A DNA stretch of 64,000 nt, taken from assembly GCA_905478925.1 (NCBI GenBank), contig CAJQKQ010000005.1, positions 1-64,000 on the forward strand, written 5' to 3'. The notes below the pieces were generated by a model. It was not told where the DNA came from, ran no database searches, and worked only from the letters and a program-made list of their open reading frames with translations. Below, in pieces: positions 46,249-58,480 of this stretch. Numbering within the stretch: position 1 is the first letter of the stretch; every line of letters begins with the position of its first letter. The translations under genes were made by a program, and so were the position numbers. This stretch comes from an uncultured Verrucomicrobiales bacterium (GTDB lineage: Bacteria; Verrucomicrobiota; Verrucomicrobiia; Verrucomicrobiales; Akkermansiaceae).

Positions 46249-47520
46249 TTATGCGCGGAGCACTTTTGCGGGTGGTTCGGAGACCTTGGCGACCCAGATG
46301 ATGGCAGCTGTGACCACGGCGAGGAGGATGAGGCCTATCACGGTGATGGTGGAGGCCATGCCGGGGGCGGCGATGATGAGTGCGGCGAGGAAGACATTGA
46401 TGAGTGCGGCCTCGAAGAAGATGACCCAGCCGAGTTTCATGAGTTGGTCGTAGCGGAAGCGGGGAACCGTCCAACGGACGAGGATGAAGAACAGGATGAA
46501 GACGAGGAGTTTGGTGAGGAAGATGCCGACGTGGATGAAACCGCCGATGCGGAAGTCGCCGATGGAGAAATTCGCGATCGCTTCGTCGAAGCCGAAGCCA
46601 GCGGACCAGCCGCCGAGGAAGAGTGTGATGATGAGGGCGGAGCCGATGACCATTGCGGCATATTCGCCCATGAAGAACATCGCGAATTTCATCGAGGAGT
46701 ATTCCGTGTGGTAGCCGCCGACGAGTTCCGTTTCACACTCCGGGAGATCGAAGGGCATGCGGTTGGTTTCGGCGAAGATCGATACCGTAAAGATGATGAA
46801 CGCGATAAACGCGGGGATCATGAAAAGCGTGGTCTGCAGGCTGGGGAGAGAGAGTTTCCCATCCGTCCAGAACGGCAGCAGCAGCCAGCCGTTGTCCGCC
46901 TGTTCCTGGACGATGTTGTTGAGGTTGAGATCACCGAAATAGAGCAGGACAGGGATGACTGAAAGGCCGAGGCAGATCTCGTAGGAAATCATCTGCGCGG
47001 TGGAGCGGACGCCGCCGATGAACGGGAATTTGGAATTCGAGGACCAGCCAGCGAGGGTGATGCCGTAGACCGTGAGCGATGAGATTGCGAAGATGAACAG
47101 CGGCCCGACATCGAGATCCGCAATGACGAGTTTTTCGGTGCGGCCGAACAGGGTTACATCCGGCCCGAAGGGGACGACGCAGACGGTGATGAGCGCGGGG
47201 ACGACGGTGAGCACCGGGGCGAGCCAGTAGAAGGCCTTGCGGACGTGATCCGGGGTGAAATCCTCTTTAAGGAACAGTTTCAGGCCGTCGGCGATCGGCT
47301 GGACGAGGCCGAAGAGGTGAAAATCCTTTTTCGCGCCGAAAAGGGTGAGCGGAATGCCGACCCGGTTCGGGCCGACGCGATCCTGGATGATTGCGGAGAA
47401 CCTGCGTTCGAAATAGACGGAAAGCGGCACCAGCGGCAGGACCACCATAAAGGTGAACGCGACGATTTTCGTTATGATGATCGCAAGATCGATGAGGGTT
47501 GCGGTGACTACTTCGGGCAT
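46249..47520 (-). CDS. nuoH: NADH-quinone oxidoreductase subunit H
   Basis: Quinone-site membrane subunit of complex I. 423 residues with about nine to eleven helices. Family motifs: ERRFSAIIQDRVGPNRVG, LKLFLKEDFTP, GWSSNSKFPFIGGVRSTAQM and FAETNRMPFDLPECETELVGG. Slightly longer than the E. coli protein at the C-terminus. The start lies directly after a TAACNNN heptad tract that fills the nuoG-nuoH gap. Confidence 0.96.
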   Translation of the reverse strand: MPEVVTATLIDLAIIITKIVAFTFMVVLPLVPLSVYFERRFSAIIQDRVGPNRVGIPLTLFGAKKDFHLFGLVQPIADGLKLFLKEDFTPDHVRKAFYWLAPVLTVVPALITVCVVPFGPDVTLFGRTEKLVIADLDVGPLFIFAISSLTVYGITLAGWSSNSKFPFIGGVRSTAQMISYEICLGLSVIPVLLYFGDLNLNNIVQEQADNGWLLLPFWTDGKLSLPSLQTTLFMIPAFIAFIIFTVSIFAETNRMPFDLPECETELVGGYHTEYSSMKFAMFFMGEYAAMVIGSALIITLFLGGWSAGFGFDEAIANFSIGDFRIGGFIHVGIFLTKLLVFILFFILVRWTVPRFRYDQLMKLGWVIFFEAALINVFLAALIIAAPGMASTITVIGLILLAVVTAAIIWVAKVSEPPAKVLRA

Positions 47521-47531
47521 ATTCTTCCTAA

Positions 47532-47559
47532 TAACAATTAACCAATAACTTCTAACGAA
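47532..47559. repeat. Heptad-repeat tract, nuoG-nuoH spacer
   Basis: TAACAAT, TAACCAA, TAACTTC, TAACGAA: four perfect units with four fixed bases, ending at the nuoG stop and 12 bp upstream of the nuoH ATG. The fixed part differs from the AAANNNN tracts ahead of nuoJ and nuoK. Confidence 0.9.
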
Positions 47560-49317
47560 TTATCCGTTGATGATCCCGGCGGCGGCGCGGGCGCGTTCGT
47601 TCGTGAGGAGGGGGATCTGGTAGCCGGTTTCGGTGACGACCGTGCCGAGGTGGCCGATCTTGGAGAGGGTGAGGCCTTCGAATGCGGGAGTCGAGGCGGC
47701 GACCTTTTTGAAGAGGTCTTCGATGAGGAAAATGTCCGGCTTGTTTCCAGAAACGGCGGCGGCGAGATCTCGGAGGATTTCCCAGTCGTCGCGGCACTGT
47801 CCCTGGGGCTCGACGGCGCGGTTGAGGCGCTGGAGGCGGCCGGTAAGGTTGACCATGGATCCGCGTTTCTCAGTAAAGGCGGCTCCGGGAAGGACAACGT
47901 CGCTGGCCTCGGCGGTGGCGCCGGCGAGGAGTTGGACGGAGGCGATGAATTCGGGTTTGGCCAGGTCTTCGGTGGTGAAGCCGGCCTCGGCGGTGAGGTC
48001 TTCGCCGAGGACGAGCAGGGCTTTGATGGAGCCGTTGCGGACGCCTTCGCGGATTGCGGAGAGAGAAGCGGACGGATCGGAGGAGTTCCAGACGAGTTTC
48101 GCGCCGGTGGTGTTCGGGTTGCGGTCGGCGGCGATGAGCAGGCCGTCGTTTTCACCCTCGCGAGGGACGGTGGCGAACTGATCTGTCTTGAGTTCGCCGG
48201 CGAGCGCGCGGACGAGGAAGAGCTCTTCGTTGGTCATCCGTGCCGAAGCGATGATGGCGATTTTCGAAGGGTCGAATTGCGACAGGGCTTCGGCGGTTTT
48301 CGCGATGGCTTCCGGCCAAGCGGCAGGGCGATGTGTTGCGTCTTCCTTGATTAGGACGTCGGTGAGGCGGGAGTCGCCGTCGATGTAGTGAAAATTGAGG
48401 CGGTGTGAATCGGGCATCCAGTTCGAGTTCACCTCGTCATTCTGACGCGGAGTGATGCGGTGGATCGTGTCGCCACGGGTGTGGATGACGATGTTGGTGC
48501 CGGTGCCGCAGTTCACGTCGATGGACGGAGTTTCCTTGAGGAACCAGACACGCATCTGGAAGCGGAAGTCGTTCGAGGTGAGCGCGCCGACCGGGCAGAT
48601 ATCGGCAGTGTTGAGCGAGTAGTTGTTGTCCAGGAGTCGCCCTGGATGGACGGTGAGGGTGGTGTGAGTGCCACGCTGGGTGAAGCCGAGTACCGGATCC
48701 CCAGCGACCTCGTCCATGAAACGGATGCAGCGGGAGCACATGATGCAGCGCTCGTCGTCGAGGCGGATGCGTGGGCCGATATCGACGTTTTTCGGTTTCT
48801 TTACCTTCATGTCGACGAAGCGCGAGACGCCACGGCCGAAGCCGACGGATTGCTCCTGGAGTCGGCATTCGCCGGCCTGATCGCAGATTGGGCAATCGAG
48901 AGGGTGGTTGATGAGGAGAAACTCCATCACGCCCTCGCGACATTTCTCGACGAGTTCGCCAGTGGTGCGGATCCCCATGTTTTCCGCGATGCTGTTGGCG
49001 CAGGAAATGGCAGGTCGGGGCATCCAGCCGATGGTCTGGTAGCCGTTTTCGTCGTAAGTGGGATCCTGTCCGGGTGCCAGGCGCGGTGGCATTCCCATCT
49101 GGATAAGGCACATCCGGCAGTTACCAGGGACGGTCAGCTTGGGATGGTAGCAGTAGTAGGGGACATCGACCTTGGCCTTGCGGCAGGCCTCGATCATCCG
49201 AGTGCCTTTGGGGAATTGGTGCCAGATACCGTCGATCTGCACATTCACCATGCCCTTCTCGGCTGCGATGTCCTTGGGTAGTTTGAGTTCCGCTGTGGCC
49301 GGAGAGGTGTCGCTCAT
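47560..49317 (-). CDS. nuoG: NADH-quinone oxidoreductase subunit G
   Basis: Peripheral-arm subunit with several iron-sulfur clusters. The N-terminal [2Fe-2S] ligands lie in DVPYYCYHPKLTVPG and CRMCLIQMG, then CPICDQAGECRLQEQSVGFG and CIMCSRCIRFMDEVAG. The C-terminal molybdopterin-type domain is present but reduced. Start at ATG 49317 (MSDTSPATAELKLPKD), 585 residues; the frame continues to 49392 but that part is not family-like. It is the first nuo gene here; nuoA-F must lie elsewhere. A CRP/FNR-type palindrome is 80 bp upstream. Confidence 0.95.
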   Translation of the reverse strand: MSDTSPATAELKLPKDIAAEKGMVNVQIDGIWHQFPKGTRMIEACRKAKVDVPYYCYHPKLTVPGNCRMCLIQMGMPPRLAPGQDPTYDENGYQTIGWMPRPAISCANSIAENMGIRTTGELVEKCREGVMEFLLINHPLDCPICDQAGECRLQEQSVGFGRGVSRFVDMKVKKPKNVDIGPRIRLDDERCIMCSRCIRFMDEVAGDPVLGFTQRGTHTTLTVHPGRLLDNNYSLNTADICPVGALTSNDFRFQMRVWFLKETPSIDVNCGTGTNIVIHTRGDTIHRITPRQNDEVNSNWMPDSHRLNFHYIDGDSRLTDVLIKEDATHRPAAWPEAIAKTAEALSQFDPSKIAIIASARMTNEELFLVRALAGELKTDQFATVPREGENDGLLIAADRNPNTTGAKLVWNSSDPSASLSAIREGVRNGSIKALLVLGEDLTAEAGFTTEDLAKPEFIASVQLLAGATAEASDVVLPGAAFTEKRGSMVNLTGRLQRLNRAVEPQGQCRDDWEILRDLAAAVSGNKPDIFLIEDLFKKVAASTPAFEGLTLSKIGHLGTVVTETGYQIPLLTNERARAAAGIING

Positions 49318-49397
49318 GACTGGAAAATGGGAGGCAAATTCAATGGCCGGAAGGCCTGCGCGGACTATGTCGGCGCTCGGGCGGCGCGGCAAGTGTG

Positions 49398-49419
49398 CTT
49401 TGTGAAATTTTTCACAAAG
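49398..49419. promoter_or_regulatory. CRP/FNR-family-type operator palindrome between nuoG and tlyA
   Basis: TGTGA-AATTTT-TCACA is an exact match to the CRP consensus TGTGA-N6-TCACA, within a longer palindrome of 10 of 11 pairs (CTTTGTGAAAT and TTTTCACAAAG). It is 80 bp upstream of nuoG (minus strand) and 91 bp upstream of tlyA (plus strand), so either could be controlled. The binding protein is inferred. Confidence 0.65.
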
Positions 49420-49509
49420 TCCGGTTTTCGGTGTTTTCAGGTATTATTCCGCCGAGATTGCTGGATTCCGTGATGGTGCGGTGCGGTGCGGTGCCCTAGA
49501 ACGTGCGGC

Positions 49510-50262
49510 GTGAGGAAAGACCGACTGGATGCCCTGCTTTTCAACCGCGAGATGTGTGATTCCCGTGAGCAGGGGAAGCGGCTGGTTCTGGCCGGGGAGG
49601 TGAAGGTCGACGGGCACGTGTGCGACAAGCCCGCCGAGCGCTTCGGCGAAGATGCGGTTGTGGAGATACGGGAAAAACCCCGGTTCGTCGGCCGGGGTGG
49701 TCTGAAACTCGAGGGCGCGCTGATCCATTTCGGGATCGATGTGACGGGATGGACCTGCGTCGATGTCGGTGCTTCGACGGGTGGCTTCACCGACTGCCTG
49801 TTGCAGCGCGGGGCGACGAAAGTGCATGCGATCGATGTCGGGACGAACCAGCTTGTCTGGAAACTCAGGAGCGATCCACGGGTGGTGGCACGGGAAAAGT
49901 TCAATGCGCGTCACATGGAAGTGGGCGATCTGGGCGAAAAAGTGAGGCTGGCGGTGATGGATCTTTCCTTTATCTCGCTGACCAAGGTGCTGCCTGCCGT
50001 GTTCAGAGTTCTCGAAGCGGGTGGAGAGGTGGTTTGCCTGATTAAGCCTCAGTTTGAGTTGGAGCGAGAGGACGTCGGAAAAGGCGGAATTGTGCGGGAC
50101 GAGGCTCTGCGAGAGCGTGCGGTCAGTAAAATTCGCCGGTTTGTAACCGAACAACATGGGGCGGAATGGCGTGGAGTGGTTCCTGCTAGTATTTCCGGGA
50201 TGGACGGGAATCAGGAATATCTGGCCTGGATCGGCACGGATTATTCCGAAAAAATCGAATAA
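49510..50262 (+). CDS. tlyA: TlyA-family rRNA methyltransferase (hemolysin A-like)
   Basis: S4 domain plus FtsJ-type methyltransferase fold. RKDRLDALLF, SREQGKRLVLAGEVKVDG and CDKPAERFGEDAVVEI form the S4 part; TCVDVGASTGGFTDCLLQRGA is the SAM-binding motif and MDLSFISLTKVLP the catalytic-side strand. Known members 2'-O-methylate 16S and 23S rRNA. I chose the GTG at 49510 (MRKDRLDALLF); a GTG at 49486 would add eight residues. Divergent from nuoG. Confidence 0.92.
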   Translation: MRKDRLDALLFNREMCDSREQGKRLVLAGEVKVDGHVCDKPAERFGEDAVVEIREKPRFVGRGGLKLEGALIHFGIDVTGWTCVDVGASTGGFTDCLLQRGATKVHAIDVGTNQLVWKLRSDPRVVAREKFNARHMEVGDLGEKVRLAVMDLSFISLTKVLPAVFRVLEAGGEVVCLIKPQFELEREDVGKGGIVRDEALRERAVSKIRRFVTEQHGAEWRGVVPASISGMDGNQEYLAWIGTDYSEKIE

Positions 50263-50345
50263 AATCCGCTGGCGTGTATCTCGTATTAGGCTAGGATCTT
50301 TTCGGATATTGATCCAAAACACCAAAAACAAACCAATAAGACACC

Positions 50346-50768
50346 ATGAAACTACTACTAACAGCGTTCTGCGCAGTAATGATCACGTCACCTCTGGCCT
50401 TTGCCGGCGACAAGTGCGAAAAGAAGAAGTGCGATAAGGAGAAGGAAGAGGCCACCATGCTCGCTGGAAAAGACTGCGACAAAAAGAAGAAGTGCGATAA
50501 GGAGAAGGAAGAGGCCACCATGCTCGCTGGAAAAGACTGCGACAAAAAGAAGAAGTGCGACAAGGAGAAGGAAGAGGCCACGATGATTGCTCATTGCGGC
50601 AAATGCGGCAAATGCAACAAAGGCAAAGACGGAGCCAAGTGCGACAAGTGCAAGAAAGCCGGTGAAAAAAAGAAAAAGGAAAAGGAGGGCACCATGCTCG
50701 CTGGTAAGAAGTGCGACAAGAAGAAGTGCGATAAGGACAAGGACAAGGAAGAGGCAACTCTCGCTTGA
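50346..50768 (+). CDS. Secreted Lys/Cys-rich repeat protein
   Basis: 140 residues, no family recognised. A signal peptide (MKLLLTAFCAVMITSPLAFA) is followed by three copies of a 21-residue unit built as CDKEKEEATMLAGKDC then DKKKK, and by a CGKCGKCNKGKDGAKCDKCKK cluster of the same composition. The tail has a further related copy. CxxC spacing suggests metal or disulfide chemistry and the charge suggests polyanion or nucleic-acid binding; both are inference. A strong terminator follows 33 bp later, so it is a defined single-gene unit. The 63-nt repeat is nearly identical at DNA level, so copy number can change by slippage. Confidence 0.75.
   Translation: MKLLLTAFCAVMITSPLAFAGDKCEKKKCDKEKEEATMLAGKDCDKKKKCDKEKEEATMLAGKDCDKKKKCDKEKEEATMIAHCGKCGKCNKGKDGAKCDKCKKAGEKKKKEKEGTMLAGKKCDKKKCDKDKDKEEATLA
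50429..50617 (+). repeat. 63-bp tandem repeat in the Lys/Cys-rich gene
   Basis: GTGCGATAAGG recurs at 50429 and 50492, and GTGCGACAAGG at 50555, each 63 bp apart. Copies one and two are nearly identical; the third diverges after the first 30 bp. The unit equals 21 codons, so the frame is kept. Confidence 0.9.
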
Positions 50769-50801
50769 TCCCTACCACATCCATTGAATAACTTAGGAAA
50801 A

Positions 50802-50828
50802 GCCGCCGGTGAGAACCGGCGGTTTTTT
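50802..50828 (+). terminator. Intrinsic terminator after the Lys/Cys-rich gene
   Basis: GCCGCCGGT, loop GAGA, ACCGGCGG, then TTTTTT. Confidence 0.95.
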
Positions 50829-51050
50829 CGTTTGGGCGACAACTCCTTCCGGAGATGCGGGCTGGTTAGGAACTTTGGATTTCTTGCGCTTGGATCCGTC
50901 CATTTCGTCGGAGGCTGAGATCGACTATGTCCGGTTTTAGGAGGCGGCGCTGATTCCTGAGCCAGCACCGTGCTGTTGGGCCTTTTGAGTGGCTTGGCAT
51001 TGATTGTCCGCAGGAAGCGCTAATCGACAGAATTTCCCCTCTCGGGATAC
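50829..51050. other. Gap with no recognised feature
   Basis: The remainder of the 340-bp space between the Lys/Cys-rich gene and eno. Apart from the two convergent terminators at its edges I see no gene or repeat. Confidence 0.5.
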
Positions 51051-51080
51051 AAAAAAGCCACGGCCTGTGAAGGCCGTGGC
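51051..51080 (-). terminator. Intrinsic terminator of eno
   Basis: On the minus strand GCCACGGCC, 6-nt loop, GGCCGTGGC, then TTTTTT; 28 bp after the eno stop. Confidence 0.95.
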
Positions 51081-51108
51081 TTTATGTTGAATCCGGGTTG
51101 GAAGCGGC

Positions 51109-54280
<3,172 letters not shown>

Positions 54281-54326
54281 GGGCACAGCTTGGAAAGACC
54301 AAGCTAGGAACGCAAGCCTAGTGGTG

Positions 54327-54347
54327 ACAAATCGGTTTTGTTTTCCG
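54327..54347 (-). terminator. Weak terminator-like hairpin after pckG
   Basis: AATCGG, 9-nt loop, CCGATT immediately downstream of the pckG stop on the minus strand. The stem is short and followed by few Ts, so termination would be weak. Confidence 0.4.
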
Positions 54348-54348
54348 A

Positions 54349-56196
54349 TTAAACCAATCTGGCGGCGAGGAGTTCGCGCTGGAAGATGAGTTCCTTCGGC
54401 AAATGGTCGTAGAGATCGATGAAAAGCTCGCCTTGGGAGATGAGTTCGGCGCGCCATTCGTGGCGGTCGAATTTCATGACCTTTTCGAAGTCCTCTTTGG
54501 AGAAATCGGGGAGATCCTCGATATTGAAGTTTTCGTAGTTGGGGATCCAACCGATTTGGGTTTCGTGGCCGGCGGCGGCGCCGTTGCAGCGTTTCATGAT
54601 CCATTCGAGGACGCGCATATTTTCACTGAAGCCGGGCCACAGGAATTTGCCCTCCTCGTCCTTGCGGAACCAGTTGACGTGGAAGAAGCGGGGGAGGTGA
54701 GTGAGGTAGCGCTGCATTTCCAGCCAGTGGGCGAAATACGCGCCCATGTTGTAGCCGCAGAAAGGCAGCATCGCCATGGGGTCGCGGCGGACTTTGCCGA
54801 TGGTTCCGGCGGCGGCGGCGGTCATTTCCGAGCCCATGGTGGCTCCGACGTAGACGCCGTGACCCCAGTTGAAGGCCTGATACACGAGCGGCATGGTGGT
54901 TGCGCGGCGGCCGCCGAAAATGACTCCGTCGATGGGCACCCCGTCGGGGTTTTGCCACTCCGGGTCGATGGTCGGGCATTGTTTCGCGGGAGCGGTGAAA
55001 CGGGAGTTCGCGTGCGCGGCGGTGCGGCCGCAACCGGGTGTCCAGTCCAGGCCTGTCCAGTCGATGAGGTGGGCGGGTTCTTCTTTTGAAAGCCCTTCCC
55101 ACCAGACATCTCCGTCGTCGGTGAGGGCGACATTGGTAAAAATCGCGTTTGCGGTCATGGATTCCATGGCGATGCGGTTGGATTCCCAGTTGGTGCCCGG
55201 AGCGACGCCGAAGAAACCGGTCTCCGGGTTGATTGCGTGGAGTTTTCCATCTTCATGCGGCCAGAGCCAAGCGATGTCGTCCCCAACAATGGAGGTTTTC
55301 CAACCCTTGTCCGCATAGGGCTTGGGAGGTTCGAGCATGGCGAGATTGGTTTTTCCGCAGGCGGATGGGAAAGCAGCGGTGACGTAGGTCTTGCTGCCAT
55401 CGGGAGCGTGGAGGCCGAGGATGAGCATGTGCTCCGCCATCCAACGGTGTTCGCGGGCGATGTTCGAAGCGATGCGGAGTGCGAGGCACTTTTTCCCCAG
55501 CAGGGCGTTGCCGCCGTATCCGGAACCGTAGGACATGATCTCGCGGGCATCGACGAAATGGGAGATGTATTTGTCGTCGTTGCAAGGCCACGGGACATCT
55601 GCCTGGCCTTCTGCGAGGGGAGCACCGACCGAATGGAGGCATTTGATGAATTGGGCGTGGCCGTCGCGTTTTTTCGGAGTGCTGCCGGAAACCTCGTCCT
55701 CCAGGCGTTTGAGGACGTGCGATCCCATGTGCGCCATGATCCGCATGTTCACCACGACGTAGGCGCTGTCGGTAACCTGGACGCCGATCTTGGCGAGCGG
55801 AGAATCGATCGGCCCCATGCAGAAGGGGATCACGTACATCGTGCGGCCCGCCATGGAAGCGGTGAATTTGTCGGTGAGGAGTGTGCGCATCTCGACGGGA
55901 TCGGCCCATTTGTTGGTGGGGCCGGCTTCGTCCGGGCGTTTTGTGCAGATGAAAGTGCGTTCCTCGACGCGGGCGACATCGGACGGCTCGGAGCGGGCGA
56001 GGAAAGAGTTGGGTCGTTTCTCGGGATTCAGCCGAGTGAAAGTGCCTTGGTCGCAGAGTTGTTGTGTGAGGCGATCCCATTCGTCCTGGGAGCCGTCGCA
56101 CCAGACGACTTCTTTGGGGGTGCTGAGGGTGGCCATCTGGTCGACCCATGTTTGGAGTTCTTGGTAGGAGGTTCCTTGAGTGTTTTGAGTATTCAT
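54349..56196 (-). CDS. pckG: Phosphoenolpyruvate carboxykinase (GTP)
   Basis: GTP-dependent enzyme linking oxaloacetate and phosphoenolpyruvate in gluconeogenesis. 615 residues, normal for the GTP class. Kinase loop: [16 protein letters not shown]; metal site: [20 protein letters not shown]-class blocks such as [20 protein letters not shown] and [16 protein letters not shown] are present. It is 68 bp upstream of the greA-like gene; no partner gene of the pathway is adjacent. Confidence 0.97.
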   Translation of the reverse strand: MNTQNTQGTSYQELQTWVDQMATLSTPKEVVWCDGSQDEWDRLTQQLCDQGTFTRLNPEKRPNSFLARSEPSDVARVEERTFICTKRPDEAGPTNKWADPVEMRTLLTDKFTASMAGRTMYVIPFCMGPIDSPLAKIGVQVTDSAYVVVNMRIMAHMGSHVLKRLEDEVSGSTPKKRDGHAQFIKCLHSVGAPLAEGQADVPWPCNDDKYISHFVDAREIMSYGSGYGGNALLGKKCLALRIASNIAREHRWMAEHMLILGLHAPDGSKTYVTAAFPSACGKTNLAMLEPPKPYADKGWKTSIVGDDIAWLWPHEDGKLHAINPETGFFGVAPGTNWESNRIAMESMTANAIFTNVALTDDGDVWWEGLSKEEPAHLIDWTGLDWTPGCGRTAAHANSRFTAPAKQCPTIDPEWQNPDGVPIDGVIFGGRRATTMPLVYQAFNWGHGVYVGATMGSEMTAAAAGTIGKVRRDPMAMLPFCGYNMGAYFAHWLEMQRYLTHLPRFFHVNWFRKDEEGKFLWPGFSENMRVLEWIMKRCNGAAAGHETQIGWIPNYENFNIEDLPDFSKEDFEKVMKFDRHEWRAELISQGELFIDLYDHLPKELIFQRELLAARLV

Positions 56197-56260
56197 AGCC
56201 GATTTGATCTAAGCGGTTAGGGTGCCATGCTGCAAGGATACCCGTTGGAAAAATGGGATA

Positions 56261-56276
56261 TGCCCAGTCTTGGGCA
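56261..56276. repeat. Small perfect hairpin upstream of pckG
   Basis: TGCCCA-GTCT-TGGGCA, 65 bp upstream of the pckG ATG. Possibly part of its leader; function unknown. Confidence 0.4.
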
Positions 56277-56494
56277 ATTGCCGCGCATCAGCTCAGAATT
56301 CCCATGGAATGGCGGTGGATATCCTGGATTGGCACGATACAGGAAAAGCGTTTCATCGCCTATTCGTGCTCCGCCCATTTGAGGGGATGAGTAGTCTTTG
56401 AGGTCATGACAAGGGGCACAAAGTTGGATCTGATGTCACATTCCCGTCACGCAGGGCTTGCACGCCGGGGGCGCGTCAATTAGCACATTTCTGC

Positions 56495-58462
56495 ATGAGT
56501 AACGAACCGGATAAGCACGCCTCGCTGGGAGCGATGTATTCCGATTATTTCCTCGATTACGCGAGCTACGTGATTCTTGAGCGGGCGGTGCCCCATCTTC
56601 ACGACGGCCTGAAGCCGGTGCAGCGGCGCATCCTCCACTCGATGCGTGAGCTCGATGACGGCCGCTACAACAAGGTCGCGAACGTGGTGGGGAATACGAT
56701 GAAGTATCATCCGCACGGCGATCAGTCGATCGGCGATGCGATGGTGCAGATCGGCCAGAAAGACCTGATGATCGACACTCAGGGGAACTGGGGAAACACC
56801 CTGACGGGGGATGGTGCCGCCGCCCCGCGATACATTGAGGCACGGTTGACGAAATTCGCCCTAGAGGTGGCTTTCAACCCGAAGACAACCCATTGGCTGC
56901 CCTCCTACGACGGGCGCAACCAGGAGCCGCTGACCTTGCCGATGAAATTTCCCTTGCTGCTCGCGCAAGGCGTTGAGGGCATCGCGGTCGGCCTCGCCTG
57001 TAAGATCCTGCCGCACAATTTCAATGAACTCGTCGGTGCGGCGATCGCCCATCTTCGGAATCAGCCATTTGAGCTCGTTCCCGATTTTCCGACCGGCGGG
57101 ATCATGGATGCCAGCGAATACCGCGACGGCATCCGTGGTGGGAAAATCCGGGTGCGTGCGCGTATCGGCATTGAGAAAAAGGGTATCCTCCGCATCACGG
57201 AAATTCCCTTCGGCACCACCACCGGCGGGCTGATGGATTCCGTCGTGAACGCAGCGGACAAGAACAAGATCAAGATCCAGAAGATCGAGGATAACACCGC
57301 CGCCCATGCTGACATCCTTGTCTATCTCCCTTCCGGCGCGGATGCGGAGAACACCCGCGACGCGCTCTACGCCTTCACCGATTGCGAGCTGAGTATTTCT
57401 CCGAACAGCGGCACCATCGTCGATGGGAAGCCCGTTTTCCTCGGTGCAACCGAGATCCTCCGCCGCACCACGGATCTTACCAAGGAACTGCTCAGAAGGG
57501 AGTTGGAGATCCGGCTCAGCGAGCTCGGCGACAAATGGCATTTCTCCTCGCTGGAGAAGATTTTCATCGAGAACCGCATTTACCGGGACATCGAGGAAGC
57601 GGAGACTTGGGAAGCCGTGCTGAAGGCGATCGACGACGGCTTGAAGCCTTTCAAGAAACTGCTTAGGCGCGAGGTGACAGAGGAAGACCTCGTCCGCCTC
57701 ACCGAGATTCGGATCAAGCGTATTTCCAAGTTTAATTCCTTCAAGGCGGACGAGGAGATCAAGGCGATCGAGGACGAGATTGAGGAGGCCGAGAAAAACC
57801 TCCGCAATCTCACCCGCTACACGATTCGTTGGTATGAGCAGCTCGGGAAGAAATATGGCAAGGACAGGCAGCGGCTCACCGAGATTTCCAGCTTTGAGCG
57901 CGTGGATCGCACCCAGGTTGTCGCCGCCACCGAGACGCTTTACCTCGATACGAAGAACGGCTTCGCCGGAACCTCGCTGAAGAAGGAGGAGGCGGTGGAG
58001 AAATGCTCGATGCTGGATGATATCATCGTCTTCAGCGCCGATGGGAAAATGAAAGTCATCAAAGTGGCGGATAAGTTCTTCGTCGGGCCGAGGCCTTTGC
58101 GGGTCGCTGTATTCCGCAAGGACGAGGACATGATCTACTCGATGATCTATCGTGACGGACGCAACGGCAACATTATGGCCAAGCGTTTCACCGTCGGCGG
58201 GATCACCCGCGACAAGGAGTATGAGCTGACGAAAGGCACCAAGGGCAGCAAGGTTCTCTACTTCAAGGTGCACACCAGCAACGAGGAAAGCTCCGCGCAG
58301 ATGCTTATGATCCATATGAAATCCGGCCTCGGCCTGCGCAACCTCGTCAGGCCGCTGCACTTCGCCGAATTCGGCATCAAGGGGCGTGGCAGCCAGGGCA
58401 ACATTGTCACCAAGCACTCGGTTGAAAAAATCCTCATCGCCCCGAAGGACTACACGCCTTAG
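56495..58462 (+). CDS. parC: Type II topoisomerase subunit A (ParC-like)
   Basis: DNA-cleaving subunit. QRRILHSMRELDDGRYNKV and YHPHGDQSIGDAMV are the typical helix-turn-helix part, and the catalytic tyrosine is Tyr113 in AAAPRYIEARLTK. At 655 residues it is shorter than GyrA and lacks an obvious full six-bladed C-terminal domain with a GyrA box. That favours a ParC-like assignment, though a GyrA paralogue is possible. No parE is next to it, so the partner lies outside the window. cvfB follows on the same strand. Confidence 0.85.
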   Translation: MSNEPDKHASLGAMYSDYFLDYASYVILERAVPHLHDGLKPVQRRILHSMRELDDGRYNKVANVVGNTMKYHPHGDQSIGDAMVQIGQKDLMIDTQGNWGNTLTGDGAAAPRYIEARLTKFALEVAFNPKTTHWLPSYDGRNQEPLTLPMKFPLLLAQGVEGIAVGLACKILPHNFNELVGAAIAHLRNQPFELVPDFPTGGIMDASEYRDGIRGGKIRVRARIGIEKKGILRITEIPFGTTTGGLMDSVVNAADKNKIKIQKIEDNTAAHADILVYLPSGADAENTRDALYAFTDCELSISPNSGTIVDGKPVFLGATEILRRTTDLTKELLRRELEIRLSELGDKWHFSSLEKIFIENRIYRDIEEAETWEAVLKAIDDGLKPFKKLLRREVTEEDLVRLTEIRIKRISKFNSFKADEEIKAIEDEIEEAEKNLRNLTRYTIRWYEQLGKKYGKDRQRLTEISSFERVDRTQVVAATETLYLDTKNGFAGTSLKKEEAVEKCSMLDDIIVFSADGKMKVIKVADKFFVGPRPLRVAVFRKDEDMIYSMIYRDGRNGNIMAKRFTVGGITRDKEYELTKGTKGSKVLYFKVHTSNEESSAQMLMIHMKSGLGLRNLVRPLHFAEFGIKGRGSQGNIVTKHSVEKILIAPKDYTP

Positions 58463-58480
58463 GGTATTGGAAACGGTTCA

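Noticed and set aside
54281-54604. 108-residue N-terminal extension of the greA-like gene
   Set aside because: Arg/Pro-rich translation of the opposite strand of pckG; the conserved protein starts at MHPDVEKL.
56861-58417. 518-codon open frame on the minus strand
   Set aside because: Antisense to the ParC-like gene; no recognisable domain.
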